Of a stretch of DNA of 64,000 nt, positions 42,829 to 54,322 are shown piece by piece. Position 1 is the stretch's first letter, and the number at the start of each line of letters is the position of its first letter. The DNA is from Tricholoma matsutake (taxonomy: Eukaryota; Basidiomycota; Agaricomycetes; Agaricales; Tricholomataceae), in NCBI GenBank assembly GCA_026075535.2, contig AP026545.1:4712001-4776000 (forward strand). The letters are read 5' to 3'. The notes under the pieces were generated by a model that ran no database searches, was not told the origin of the DNA, and saw only the letters and a program-made list of their open reading frames with translations. The translations under genes were made by a program, and so were the position numbers.

Positions 42829-44342
42829 AGATCAAGGGGATTGGTAGCACGACTAGAGGAAGTGGGGAATGGATGTGCGTTCATCTTGCCAGCTAAACAA
42901 GGTTTGCATATAGGGTCTGGTTTGGCATGCATATTAATACACATACCAGTCACCAGCTCATCCTTCACAATCTTATTGACAACATCATAGCCATGATGAG
43001 CAAAACGACAATGCCAGAGATTGCGGTCTGCAGGAAGAGTGGATATGGAGTGGTGAGCATGCTCAGTGAACACCTCAGTAGTCCCAGCAAGAAATGTGGA
43101 ATTGTTCTCATCAATGGGAGCCATGAAAAGGTGTTCACCATCAAGTAAGAATATCATCGCAAGTTCATTGGCAGAGATATAAATGTCAATACCACGTTGA
43201 CGGGGTAAATACAAGACTGAGAGGAGATTGTTCTGGAGATCGGGGACATGCAAAACATGAGTAAACTTGACAGCCCTCAATTCTTTTCCTGCAATAATCG
43301 GTTCAAACACCACACTTCCTACACCTTCAGAATAGACAATAGTATTGTCTGCAAGATGAATTGGGACTCGAAAAGGGGTATAATCGCGAAGCCAGTTGCG
43401 ATGAGGTGTCATATGAGATGTGGTGCCTGTGTCTGCATTCCAAAGGTAAGTTGTGGTTGAAGTAGGAGTGGGTTGAGAGGAATGATAACTTGCATTCCCA
43501 GCAAACTCAGCGACTGAAACAGCAGTAGTAACAGCTGCGCTTTCAGGAGAGGAAGGTGATGTGGAGGATGTGGTTGTAGAGGTGTTAGCAACGCGAGACC
43601 GCTTGGGTTTACGTGCCTCCATCTTTGCAGCAAGGAATTTCCTGCACTGAGGTAGGGTATGACCTTTAAATCTGCAAAAGTCGCAGAGTAAACCGATAAC
43701 TGAAGAGGTGGCTAGAGCAGTACCGGATGTGGAGTCACTGGAGAACCCAGAATGACATTCACGGTTTAATTGCTCATTCCTGAATGCTTCATGAATAGTA
43801 GAGCGATCAAGATTGTCGATGAGCATGAGGGAAGAGACAAATGAGGAATATTCATTGGGAAGGGCACGGATGAGAGCCATGGAGTGAAGTTCATTGTCAA
43901 GGTCATCGAGGGTGAAGCCAGAGGGACAGAGATCCTTGATAGCATGGACCTTCTCAGAAACGCAAGCTATGAGACCTTCCAGGTCCTCAGTCTCTTGTTT
44001 CCTAACAGAGAATAAGTCATCATAGGTATTGAAGCACGTACCAGGCTTCTTTGATTGATTCCCTCTCTCCAACAGCTCCCACATCTTCTTTGGATCGTCA
44101 AAAACCCCACCCAGGTGATGCTTCTGGTCATCCTCAATATGTAAATAAATGTCCCCAGCCCCCTTATCCACTAGTTGAAACCACAAATGACGTGCCTCTG
44201 CATCCCCAGGGCTAGGCTCCTGTATATCACCAGTCACAACCCTCCACCACCCCTGTTTACGTCCCCAGGCAGCTGTCTGATCCTTCCAGGAGGCATAATT
44301 GCGATTGTTGAGCTTTGGGAAATTAGGTGATGAGTTGGACAT
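42829..44342 (-). pseudogene. copia gag, protease and integrase start
   Basis: One open frame from ATG 44342 runs through the gag (MSNSSPNFPKLNNRNYASWK, KKMWELLERGNQSK, MALIRALPNEYSSFVSSLML). Next is a zinc knuckle CDFCRFKGHTLPQC and then a protease site WNADTGTTSHMTPHRNW near 43440-43390. The integrase zinc region follows (NLWHCRFAHHGYDVV, PICKPCLAGKMNAHPF) and runs to ATNPLDL at the gypsy-B insertion. The frame reads directly into 30097 and 29527 when the nested elements are removed. No internal stop is present in this part. Confidence 0.92.
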
Positions 44343-44825
44343 GTTTGCAGAACGATGCGCTGAGAAGCGAGCATGGGCGCGATTGGGGTAAGCATAGGCG
44401 CGTTCGAGGGAAGGGAAGGTGCCGAATCTGCCTGTCGAATCCGTTCGACGATAGCGTTTGAATTGGGCACGCGCAAGACAATTTGAGCAAAGGGTGTAAT
44501 TTGAGTGTTTGGTGTTTCAGATTCGCGATGAGCGCTGAGCGGGAACTGTGGGTGCGTTCGACTATCGGTGTTAACGGGAGGTGGGGGGTATGTCCCCAAG
44601 TGTCCTAGAAAAAGGACTAAGCGATCTGACCAGTGGGCGACGAGGAACATCGAATTTGGTGGGAAAAGTGTGATAACTCCAACAAGGGCTTGTTGACCTA
44701 CAACCAAGGCACACAGAATGGAAATTGTAGGTGCTGGGGGGTTATTGAGGTCAGGGAATTCACTGAGAGTGGTTTCAGAGTGATTGGAGTTGATTTGAAG
44801 TTGCTAGGGTGCAGGGCCCATAACC
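44343..44825 (-). other. copia leader and primer-binding site
   Basis: The 12 bases adjoining the 5' LTR (44814-44825; minus strand GGTTATGGGCCC) are complementary to the anticodon stem-loop half of eukaryotic initiator tRNA-Met, as in Drosophila copia. The rest is an untranslated leader with no conserved frame. Confidence 0.7.
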
Positions 44826-45145
44826 TGCTAAAGTCTGAGGTTGCCTTTAGTGCAGTTTAACCTAGCAACTGTGAAGGGAGACTCAGATAGACTGAACAGC
44901 TGGAGTCCAGAGTGAGCAACTAGTTATTATATGAGACAATAAGGAGTACAGTACCTGGAGTCCAGAGTGAGCAACTGAAGAGTGCAAAACTCCGGACTCT
45001 GCAGTCTACATACTGTGAAACAAACAGTGATAAACACAAGGTGGAAACTACTCTAAGTGCCCATGAGTGTAACTACAAGTGATAGGACATGGAATAGAAG
45101 TAGGATAGAAGTAAAATAGAGAGATGGTGAATCATACATTTAACA
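44826..45145 (-). repeat. 5' LTR of copia
   Basis: It is 320 bp, near-identical to 26378-26697. It ends next to the GGATG target duplication. Confidence 0.95.
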
Positions 45146-45150
45146 GGATG

Positions 45151-45311
45151 GACACCACCAGGCTGAGCATCTTTATTTTATTTTTATTATTCACTGCATA
45201 TATCATTGGACATTTATTCACTGCACATAGCATTACCAGACATTTTAGACATCATCTCCTATTTAGAGTTCCATCGCAACGAGGACATTGCATTTTTTGG
45301 ACATGGGTAGA
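45151..45311 (+). pseudogene. Family X gene end and 3' untranslated region
   Basis: With GGATG restored, the first codons complete the family X protein (ALGWTPPG-stop at 45164-45166). The 3' part, including CATTGGACATTTATTCACTGC, is shared with X copy 1 near 1430-1500. It reaches the right terminal repeat at 45312. Confidence 0.75.
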
Positions 45312-45457
45312 TGGAGTAGTGTGTATGGGCACACCTACTCCAGATAGTCACGTGACCATGTAGTCAGTAGACAGTCACACATGTAGATAGAGACATGCTT
45401 AGGCTATCACTAGAGCATCCCACCACTCTGCTATAGGAGATGGATCCACCATCTCCA
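45312..45457 (+). repeat. Right 146-bp terminal repeat of family X
   Basis: It matches 23735-23880 base for base apart from scattered, mainly CpG-type differences. It is followed by GCAC. Confidence 0.85.
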
Positions 45458-46560
45458 GCACGCATTGTAGTGGCTGTGTAACAGCTAATGTTTGGGTGCA
45501 TTGTGTGTGTGTGGTAAGTTTGTGAGGGCACCAGACTTACATTTGCAAACTTGGAGTCAATGTGATGGTAGAAAGATGACATGAAAATCACAGTGCTTTC
45601 TCTTTCAAAGTCAATGTTGTGTGGTTAAATGAATTAACCAACAGAGAGATGAGATAATTCCCACTACTTTAGTAGTGGTTTTGTAGACATCAAAAATCAG
45701 ATTCAGAATGCCTGATGTTTGTACATGTTATGATTTGATTGGCTGCTGAGCACCCCTAGCTCAGACATGTCATGTGACTTGAAGTGTGGACACTGGCCAA
45801 TGCACAAGTCTGAGTTGCACTGTCAGTCTGTATAATATATTATAGTTAGCATAGAAGATTGTAAGAGTGTCTCTTACATCAGCAATCCTCATCTACATCC
45901 ACCCTCATTATTCTTGTAGTATATAGTCTATACTTTGAGTACTTGTACTGTATCTTAGTTTCCTACCTCAGATATACTAAGTTCCTTATAGTTCTTGGTT
46001 CCCTCTAGTGTTGGAAGCTCTGGCTTCCAAAGATCCTCTCTCTGCCTTGTAGCTTTGGTAGAAAACTAACATGAGAGGATCATGATTATAATACAATTTT
46101 GACACAAGTTGTTAGTCTATTAACCTAAAGCAATATCCTCTGGTAATACTTATGAGGGGCAGTGAGCTGATAGAGCCTTTGATCTACAAGGTTGCAATGA
46201 CTGATTTTGAACCTGTACAATTCAAACAATTTTGATTCTACCAACCACTGCTTGGATTTGAATTGTCTGAAGGCAATTATTTGAACCTCAAACTCTGAAA
46301 AGCTCTTGTCAGTCAAAAAAATCCCCTACAAAAGAAAAAAAAAGGCCAAGCCTTTGGCAGCTGATCATGAGCAGTGCATGACAGGCAAAAATTATCACTA
46401 AAACATTTGTCCAGAACAAAAATTATAGACCCATGAAAATTACTTGCAACAGTCTGGAACTGAACCCAGGACTGTCATGAGAGGACTTTTCAATATCTTT
46501 TTATGATATCTTATCATTATCAGATGGATCTGGGATCATATCAGGACAGTAGTATTATCT
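45458..46560. other. Decayed noncoding DNA with a possible solo LTR (45726-46071)
   Basis: No gene is recognised. The segment 45726-46071 begins TGTTATGATTTG and ends GAAAACTAACA. It has a TATA-like stretch (TATAATATATTATAG near 45831) followed by an initiator-like region, which resembles a copia-type LTR. The flanking 5-mers (GTACA, TGAGA) do not match, so the call is uncertain. Confidence 0.35.
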
Positions 46561-46997
46561 TATCATAGATAGTATCACAGGCCTATAATGGTGAGGCAAG
46601 GAATGCATAGAAGGCATGGCCGAGCCACAGCCTGGCTATGATATCATGCACAGTGTATCCTGATGGATATTGGACAGCATGGTCACTGGGAGCCACTGCC
46701 CACAGGCATGGATGCAGCATGGCCAAACATAGCTTACTGATCATACACACAGTACAGGTGTGGCCAAGACTCATGTGTATCATAGTATATAATGAATGTA
46801 GAACCAGGGGTTCTCACTAGTTGAGTTCTCTTGGGAATTCCACCATAACCTGGTGTGAGGACCTTAAATGCTAATGAGACTCACTTACTGTCTTTACTCA
46901 CTGTTGGTGATAGTACCCTAGATGGGAGCCCACATGCAATCAACTAGTAGACCAACAGGGTCAAATGTAGGTTGTAGGTTGTGGTGTTGCCCTAACA
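46560..46997 (+). repeat. Diverged LTR related to the H family
   Basis: The right end GTGTTGCCCTAACA resembles the H1 end GTGTCACCCTAACA. The internal order (TATA-like ATAGTATATAATG, GGGGTTCTC, GTTCTCTTGGGAATTCCACC, GGTGTGAGGACC) parallels H1 near 29860-29950. The left end is not identified. Confidence 0.5.
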
Positions 46998-47200
46998 AGG
47001 ACCAGTGATGGGAAGCCAACAACAAATCAACTTGTAAGCATGTTGCTTACTACAAAGCCTTCATTTGTAGCATATATATTCTGTCCAAATCAACTAGTTG
47101 TTGATTATACTGCCTTTTAGTCAAAGGGTAAGTTGTAACTTGCTTCTTGGACAGAGCTGACCTCACTTACACAACTATACCAATATACCATACTGGCTTC

Positions 47201-47582
47201 TGTTAGGGTGACACCCACTTATCTGCTAGCTAAGACTGTGTGGGTTCTCTACAAGAAGGGGGTGGGATGTGCGCACATGATGGGGGAATTGATGGTTCTG
47301 ATGCGAGGGGTTATTAATAGATTAGTTGATTGAGAAAGGTGTTTTGCACTGCTATGATAGGTGGAATACCTAAGAGAACACAACTGGGGTCCCCTAGGCA
47401 TGTTTATATATTATGTTACATATGCTGTACAATGTTACAACTGATATGCACATACATGTGCATACATATCAACCCATGTGAAATAAAATTCTCACACCTC
47501 ACACATGTAGCGTAATTCAGCATAATTTGATGCAATAAAATAAAAATGAAATTTTATTATGTAATGGGGCTGTTTCCTAACA
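47201..47582. repeat. LTR H2, inverted relative to H1
   Basis: It starts TGTTAGGGTGACACCC and ends TTTCCTAACA. It is the reverse complement of the H1 type with an internal loss (382 versus 545 bp). The flanks show no matching duplication. The next bases, ATTACCCCCCTTT, read as a polypurine tract on the minus strand. This may therefore be the 3' LTR of a minus-strand element rather than a solo LTR. Confidence 0.8.
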
Positions 47583-47869
47583 TTACCCCCCTTTCATGCC
47601 ATGACTAGTGTATATCATGGGTATAGGAATACCCGCGGTATTCATGTGACAGTGTACATAGGTATGGGTATGTTATCACAAAAATCAAACCTGTGGCATA
47701 TCACAACCCACTTCATGGTGTTGCAGGTTTCAACAGGTTTTGGATTTGGCTTTATTTCCACTTCCAAATGATCTAATACTTAGCCAACATGGTAGAGTAT
47801 TTGCAAAGATATGAGGGATTTTGTGATTGAGGTTGGGCCAAAAGTTGTTTTGCTCTATCTCAACAATTA
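47583..47869. other. Noncoding DNA, nothing recognised
   Basis: AT-rich, with no coding resemblance. It is bordered by the H2 LTR on the left and the satellite array on the right. Confidence 0.5.
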
Positions 47870-48550
47870 GCCATTTATCTCTCTTGCAAACTGGTACTGT
47901 ACATTACATATAGTATATCTACCCTCTCCCCAAAGCATTAGCTGATTGACCCAGCCATTGTTGTTTGGTATGCGCCCCTTTTTCCTAGTTTACCTAAAAA
48001 GCTCATCTCATTCTATTTCCATAACTCTTCAGTGGACTTTTTTGCAAACTGGTATTATACATTAAATATAGCATATCTACATGGTCCCCAAAACATTAGC
48101 TGAATGACACAACCACTCTTTTTTGGTATGCACCCCTTCCTCCTAGTTTACCTAAGAAACTCATCCCACTATATTTCCACAATGCTTGAATGGATCCTTT
48201 TGCAAATTTGTACTGTACATTATGTATAGTATATATACACCCTCCCCAAAGCATTAGCTGAATGAATTAGTCATTCTTTTTGTATGCACACCATCCTCCT
48301 AGTTTACCCAAAAAGCTTCATTCCACTCATTTCCATAATGCTTCAATGGATCCTTGTGGAATTGGAATTCTGTATAAAGTATAATATATCTACACCCTCA
48401 CAAAGGCATTACTTGATTGACCCAACCCTTCTTTGTGGTAGACACACATTTCTCCTAGTGTCTCTCAAAAGTCTGTAACACTGTATTTCAATAGCGCTTT
48501 AGTGGATTAGTTCATACATTTGTATTCTAGGACAAATATAATATATGTCT
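47870..48550. repeat. Satellite array 2, about four ~158-163-bp units
   Basis: The unit marker CATTAGCTGA-TGA (CATTACTTGATTGA in the last unit) recurs at about 47934, 48092, 48251 and 48414. Units contain CCTCCTAGTTTACC and ATTTCCATAA-type blocks. In reverse complement the unit aligns with array 1 (16347-17060), with shared CTCCCNAAAGCAYTAG and GGTAWGC-CCTTCCTCCT blocks. Confidence 0.8.
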
Positions 48551-48559
48551 CACCATGGC

Positions 48560-49170
48560 GCTTTCAGTATGGGGTTTGGCATTAATTTCCCTGCACGTTT
48601 CTCTGGAAATTTCTTCCCCCTCATGCACATATCACATCCATCCACATATCCCAACACAATCTCAAAATTCTGGGCCACCAATAATTTCTCATCACTAACT
48701 CCAATGTCTTCCATCTTCCTGGATGTCTGGCAGCCAGTGTATTATGATGTAACCAGATGATCTCCCTTCACAAACCCTGATCTCTCAGTACATACACCTT
48801 CCCTCAGAATAACACCAACACTTGTTCCTCAGCCTATTCATCTCCTTTAATGTTACCTTCTTCTCTCCTTTCAAAGCTTTCATGGCTTCCACTACCTCAT
48901 CATCCATTTCTGAGCATTGTCTAATTTTAGAGGTTTGAGTAGTGTAACATTTGTATTATCCTCCTCTACCCCCCTTTCATGATCAATACATCTGGACAAT
49001 GCATCTGGTTTCCTCACTAAGCATCCCACTTTATGGATCAGGTGAAAATTGAAACACAATATGAATAGTGCCCAATGTGCTTGTTGATGGCTAAGCTTTT
49101 TGGCAGACATGAAGTATTGCAGATTTTGGTGATCCATCCAGATCTTAATCTGATATGTTGCTAAGTTGAA
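48560..49170 (-). pseudogene. gypsy-E1 fragment: RNase H end and integrase start
   Basis: On the minus strand it has HQNLQYFMSAKKLSHQQAHW, KPDALSRC and NTNVTLLKPLKLDNAQKW. It then has the integrase zinc region HHNTLAARHPGRWKTLELVM with NYWWP near 48730-48650. It is the same family as gypsy-E2 in the opposite orientation. No LTR was identified. Confidence 0.75.
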
Positions 49171-50739
49171 CTAACAGTACACTTTTCATTTGCAAGTTAA
49201 ATCATGTGATTTGGATGAAAACTGACTGAATTACTATATTTAGCTCATGACAACAGTACCAAACAATGCTGTATGCTCTCCTGATGATTGGCCAAGAGTG
49301 TACTTTCCCATCAGTAGTTAAATGAGCCTAGTAGGACAAGAAATGAGTAAGATACAAGACTTTTAATCTCAGGCAAGCTAAATAAAGCATTCCTTAAAGT
49401 GGTCACATGGACCAAATTTTTTGGGGGGAGAGAAGTAGAAAATTGGCACACATACTTTAGGGTATGATAACTACAAAGTTTGTAAGTAATCAATGATAGC
49501 TTATAATAAACTAACTGATCAATAACGGTTTGTAATAGTTGTATTGAAGTCATTAGTATACCAGTAATTCAGATAGCCAGATGTCAAGTTTTTTTTATAC
49601 TCAAAATCTGTGTCTCAGCTAATTTTCATTCCCACAGTTACAAAAAGTCAGAAATTGTTGTAATGGGTACTTAGGATTACTAACCATGGGAAAAAAGAAA
49701 ATGTTTTTAATGACATGCTGAATTTTTCATTGATTCTGTGTTTGAAGAATGAGTCTTAGGAAGACAGACAGCAGAATTTTGTGGAAGAGTCCCAGTGAAG
49801 GTTTCCCCATTAGTGACCCAGGAATTGTTACAATGTACTACTGTACCAGGTCAGGAAGTGGGCCACCCTGTCTAGTGGGCCACTTGGCACTTTTCTGATG
49901 AATGTTGCCACTTACTGCTAATCTGTTATGTGCCAAAGGAGTACCTGTAGGGGAGACATCTACAGCAGAAAACTGCAGCTGAAGTCATGTGATAGTGGTT
50001 TCTAAAAATATGCCCAAAGATTGGGGATAGCCCTGAAATGCTGGTTTCCTTAAAAGGCATGTGGTATTGAAATCATGGGATGTAGGGCATAACAGGATTG
50101 CCCAAAAATTCTGTAAATATTTGGGGAAGGAGAGAATATATATGTCAATGTAATAGGGTCAAAATATATAGGATTGCATTAGTAACTACTTGGCAAAACC
50201 CTTGGTGGCCCACTTCATGGTCATCTCCATATTTGTGGCCCATGTGGCAAATCATCCACCTAACCTGATCAAGTTGCTTTTTGTCCATTTTTGCTGTCTA
50301 CACAACATCTCAGGACATTTGTCTACCCATCAAAACACCCAAGCAAGCAGCAAGGGCCACACATTCTCACCTGAAGACCCTTTACCCTTAGGTGGCCCAT
50401 TTCCTGCCCTTTGACAGTAGTATCTGAGGAAACCCAGGGCAAACCAGAAAAGGAAATTGATGAGGAGTACAACTGCCATGAATCATGTGACAAATAAAAT
50501 TGCCAAACAATATTTCTAAAAACCCCTAAATTCTTTATTTGCTCTGTGTGAATAGACCCCAAAATCACCTTGACTGTAGGATTGAAGACAGTGGACACAC
50601 ATGCAGCGATTGATGTGGAAGTGGTACAAAATTATTTATTAATTGGTCCTTAATTACTGGAAATGGTAGTAGCACATGCAAGCTATCACAATGGATAGTG
50701 GTGTATAATATTGATGGAATGATAAATCGTGGAGGAACT
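49171..50739. other. About 1.6 kb without a recognisable gene
   Basis: AT-rich and low in CpG. No domain, LTR boundary or inverted terminal repeat was recognised on either strand. It may be decayed repeat or true intergenic DNA. Confidence 0.5.
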
Positions 50740-53299
50740 ATTAAGGAGGAGGTGACTATGGTACTAAGGTATCAGGGGCATCAGGAATGAGCCATATTCA
50801 AAGTGTGTGATCTTGGGGAAACAAATCTAATAATAGGATGTCCATGGTTATACAAGCATAATCCCAAAATTGATTGGAGGACTGGAGAAGCTGAAGTACA
50901 AATGACTTGTTGTCCTAAGGAATGTAATGTGTATGTGAAAAAGATGAAAAAGGAGAAGAAGGAAAAGAAGGAGAAAGAACGTCCAAGGAAGTATTCTGTT
51001 ATGATGGAGGAAGTGGAGGATGAGGATATGCCAAATGGGGATAATCAAGAAAGAAGAGCAGAAGCAAACATTTAGAGCAATTCATGGAGGACAGTTGTGG
51101 GATAGGAATGTAGTGAAGGTGGAGAAGCCAGTGGAGTGGGTACCAAAAGAATATCACAAAAATCTGTCAGTCTTTCAGAAGAAGGAGTCTGAGTGAATGC
51201 TGGTGTGGAAACCATGGGATCATGCAATCAAGATGAAGCTAGGATTTGTGCTGAAGAAGTCGAAGGTGTATCCATTAACTCTGAAGGAACAAGAAGAAGT
51301 TGATGTGTTCCTAAATGAGCAATTATGCAAGGGATACATACGACCTTCAAAATCTCTGCCAATGTCACCAATATTCTTTGTGCCAAAAAAGGATCAGATA
51401 CAGATTATAGGTATCTGAACGAGTGGACAGTAAAGAATGTGTACCCCCTACCCTTGATCTCAGAAATAATTGACAAGGTGGGAAAAGCCAAAGTCTTCAC
51501 AAAATTGGATCTATGATGGGGATACAATAATGTACAAATTAGGAGAGGAGATGAGTGGAAGGCCACATTTGCCATGCCTTGAGGATCCTTCAAGCTGCTT
51601 GTCATGTTTTTCAGGATGACCAATAGTCCCCCAACTTTCCAAAATATGATGAACAATATTTTCAAGGATGTAATTGACAAAGGAGTGGTGATGATATTTA
51701 TTGACAACATTCTGATATTTATGGAGGATGAAGAAAATCATGAGGCAATAGTGCAGAAGGTGTTACAGAGATTAGCAGAGAACAATCTATTTTTGAAACT
51801 GGAGAAGTGTGTATTGGTGCATGCGAGATTGAGTTCCTAGGATTATAGATCAGCCCTGACAGAATTAAGATGGACCTGATCAAGGTACAGGCAATCACTG
51901 ACTGGCCTGTGCCTACCTGTGCCAAGGAGGTTCAAGCCTTCTTGGGACTTGCAAATTATTATCATTGCTTTGTGCATAATTTTTCTAAAATTGCTGCACC
52001 CTTACATAACCTTACATGAAAGGGAGTAGTGTGGAGGTGGGGGGAGCAGCAGCAGACAGTGTTTGAGGAGTTGAAGAGGAAGTTTGTGGAGGGACCAATA
52101 TTAGCCCCAGTAGATTTCATGTGCCCCTTATGAGTGGAATCAGATGCATCTGACTTTGCTACTGGAGCAGTATTATCAATGCTGTGCAAAGATGACAAAT
52201 GGCATCGCATATTTGTCCTGAGGGTTGAATGATGTGGAGAGGAATTATGATGTGCATGAAAAAGAGATGTTGGAAATAATACAAGCATTGGAGGCATGGA
52301 GGCATTATTTGGAGGGATGTCATCAGATTGAAATCTGGGTGGATCATCAGAATCTGCAATACTTCATGTCAGCCAAAAAGCTTAACTGCTGGCAAGTGCA
52401 TTGGGTGTTATTCCTGTTGCATTTTAATTTTCACTTAATCCACAAAGTGGAAAGCTTAATGAGGAAAGCAGATGCATTGTCCAGACATAGTAATCACCAA
52501 AGGGGGGTGGAAAAGGACAATACAAATGTTACGCTACTCAAACCCAAATACTTTTGCATTTGCACCACATGCTAAGGGCATCTATTAATAGATAGCTCAG
52601 AAACAGAGGTGTTGTCTAAAATTAGACAATGTTCAGAAATGGATGATGAAGTAGTAGTGCTTTAAGATCCAGTCAATTGAAGTGCAAAATAACCACAAAC
52701 TGAACCGGAAAAAACTGGACCATCAGTCTAGTTTTTTCAGTGTTTGGAATGAGAAAACTGCAAAAAACCGGTCCCAAATGACTGGTTTATCACAAAACCG
52801 ACACAGCCACATGTTCCCCTTGTCATTCCCTTGAAACTGACCAAAACATTAAGCAAATTGGTCAAGAATTGACTGAGATATCATCAAAACTGAGTTTCAT
52901 ATCAGGTTTTAGGTGGTCAAAGTTGCTTTTGATGATATCTCAGTCAGTGTTTGACCGATCTGCTTAATTTTTTGGTGAGTTTCAAGGCAATTGGTATGAA
53001 AATGTTTCCCAAGGGCAGTCTGAACTGATTATGACCGATACATCCATCGGCTTTTTTATGAACCAGTTATGACTGATTATGGCCAGTTTTTTGCAGTTTT
53101 TATCAGTTTCAGTTGAGTTATTTGGCTATTTCCTTTGATGGGTAACCAGTCACAGTCACAGTTTCCCCAAAAATAGCAAAAAAAAACAGACTGGACCAGA
53201 CTTTAAAGCACTATGAAGTAGTGGAAGCCATGAAAGGTTTGAAGGGAGAGAAGAAGGGTAATATTCAAGGAGATGAATGGGTTGAAGAGCAAGGGTTAG
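50740..53299 (+). pseudogene. gypsy-E2: protease end, RT and RNase H
   Basis: The protease C-terminal motif TNLIIGCPWLYKHNPKIDW (50820-50880) is followed by a Lys/Glu-rich insert. RT follows, with [38 protein letters not shown] and RMTNSPPTFQNMMNN. The catalytic motif is MIFIDNILIF: the last Asp is Asn. RNase H has VESDASDFATGAVL and HQNLQYFMSAKKL. The D-D to D-N change and several TGA codons make it inactive. A 70-bp extra block at about 52550-52612 is absent from gypsy-E1. hAT-3 interrupts at 52655, and the gypsy-C2 LTR ends it at 53300. Confidence 0.82.
52655..53213. mobile_element. hAT-3: non-autonomous hAT element
   Basis: The ends TAGTGCTTTAAGATCCAGTC and its imperfect complement GACCAGACTTTAAAGCACTA are flanked by a perfect 8-bp target duplication TGAAGTAG (52647-52654 and 53214-53221). 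It is 559 bp with no transposase. The interior has inverted AACTGA/TCAGTT-rich blocks, including near-mirror copies of GATATCTCAGTCA-type sequence around 52880 and 52935. Its termini differ from hAT-1 and hAT-2 mainly at CG positions. Confidence 0.9.
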
Positions 53300-53666
53300 T
53301 ATAAGGGAAACCTTAGAGGCCACTTAATTATTGGACTAGCAAAGGGAAACTCTAAGGACCCCTTTGCCAATGCCCAGTAAATGTGAAGATTGCAAAAATC
53401 AAATAATAGCCTAAAAATAGAAAAGGTGGAGATAGGCAGATCAAGGCCACCAAATGACATCATACCAAGGGGTAGATGTTGGAAAGGGTACTCTGCCTCT
53501 AAATATAAAACTGGCAACATGCACAAATGTGATAGAAAGGAAAATTTGTAATAAAATAAGGAAAAATCATAGAAAATGAAGAATAGGAGGAAATGAAGTG
53601 AGGAAAAATATAGGACAAATGTAAGAAATAGGAGAAACACATGGGGTACCCCCTAGTCCCCTTACA
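53300..53666 (-). repeat. LTR of gypsy-C2 (diverged)
   Basis: It is a diverged copy of the gypsy-C LTR, with TATAAGGG at 53300 and TTACA at 53666. It is 367 bp because one internal block is missing. Most CG positions are TG or CA. Confidence 0.9.
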
Positions 53667-53679
53667 TCACCCCCTCTCT

Positions 53680-54322
53680 AAGATGCATCACCCCAATGCA
53701 TTTGAAATCGCATACAACCAAAGTCAGTGACTTGAATGTGACACAGTGCAGCAGTGTGCTGTCAGTGGAATTCCTTGACTAACCGAGGGGGATTCACATT
53801 AGACTCCTCGACCCATGAGTTCTCCTCATACCCATAACCCTTCCAGTGCACCAAACACTGGAGTTTTCCTTGATGCAACCAGCTGTCCAAGATTGACTCA
53901 ACTTCGTACTGGGGTTCTCCCTTGATCACTGTAGGCAGCAGTGGTAGATGTGAATGGCATCCTGGGAATGGATCTGGGGGAGCTGAAAGGAGTTTGATGA
54001 CATGGAAGACTGGGTGGAGTCTGGACATGGAGGCTGGGAGGTGCAGACAATAGGCATGCATTCCAACACACTTGACAATGGGGAAAGGTCCCAGGAAGCG
54101 ATGGGCAAGTTTCTTGGACAGATGTGTGATGGAGATGTCACTGGAGTCAAGATAAACTTGATCACCAATCTTGTACTGAGGGGCTGGAGAATGGTGTTGA
54201 TTGTAAAAGCACGCCATGTCATCCTTTGCCTTCGCTAAGGCTGCCTTTGCCTCCTCCAAGCTATCCCTCATGCATTCTATGAACTCATTCACTGTCTCAA
54301 TGTCTGAGGGAGTTTGGGAGGT
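53680..54322 (-). pseudogene. gypsy-C2 integrase C-terminus and chromodomain
   Basis: The frame includes IETVNEFIECMRDSLEEAKA, KIGDQVYLDSSDIS and LHPVFHVIKLLSAPPD. The chromodomain reads YEVESILDSWLHQGKLQCL and [17 protein letters not shown]. It is unusually open (54388-53762) for an old copy, but upstream sequence is lost at the junction near 54322. Confidence 0.85.

Larger units (their letters stand above)
26378..45145 (-). mobile_element. Ty1/copia element hosting three nested insertions
   Basis: Two 320-bp LTRs (26378-26697 and 44826-45145) are flanked by a perfect target duplication GGATG (26373-26377 and 45146-45150). Gene order on the minus strand is gag, protease, integrase, RT and RNase H, the copia order. 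The primer site directly inside the 5' LTR is GGTTATGGGCCC on the minus strand (44814-44825), and the 3' polypurine run is at 26698-26707. The integrase is split by a solo LTR (29533-30077) and gypsy-B (30103-42828). It lies in the last codons of the family X gene. Confidence 0.95.
23735..45457 (+). mobile_element. Family X: LTR-flanked element with a non-retroviral gene, interrupted by copia
   Basis: Direct terminal repeats of exactly 146 bp (23735-23880 and 45312-45457) start TGGAGTAGTGTG and end TCTCCA. They are flanked by a 4-bp duplication GCAC (23731-23734 and 45458-45461). After removal of the copia insertion (26378-45145 plus one GGATG) the element is about 2.95 kb. Two bases after the left repeat a TTGGTGATGAGAG sequence could serve as a primer site. 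The interior encodes one long gene and no reverse transcriptase or integrase. I interpret it as a non-autonomous, TRIM-like LTR element with protein cargo. A partial copy lies at 251-1655. Confidence 0.75.

Noticed and set aside
46440..46480. Reverse-strand GGGTTCAGTTCC as a tRNA B-box
   Set aside because: It deviates at an invariant position and has no A-box partner.
47201..47582. Clean solo LTR with target duplication
   Set aside because: The flanking 5-mers (GCTTC and TTACC) do not match, so it is reported only as an LTR, possibly the 3' LTR of a decayed element.
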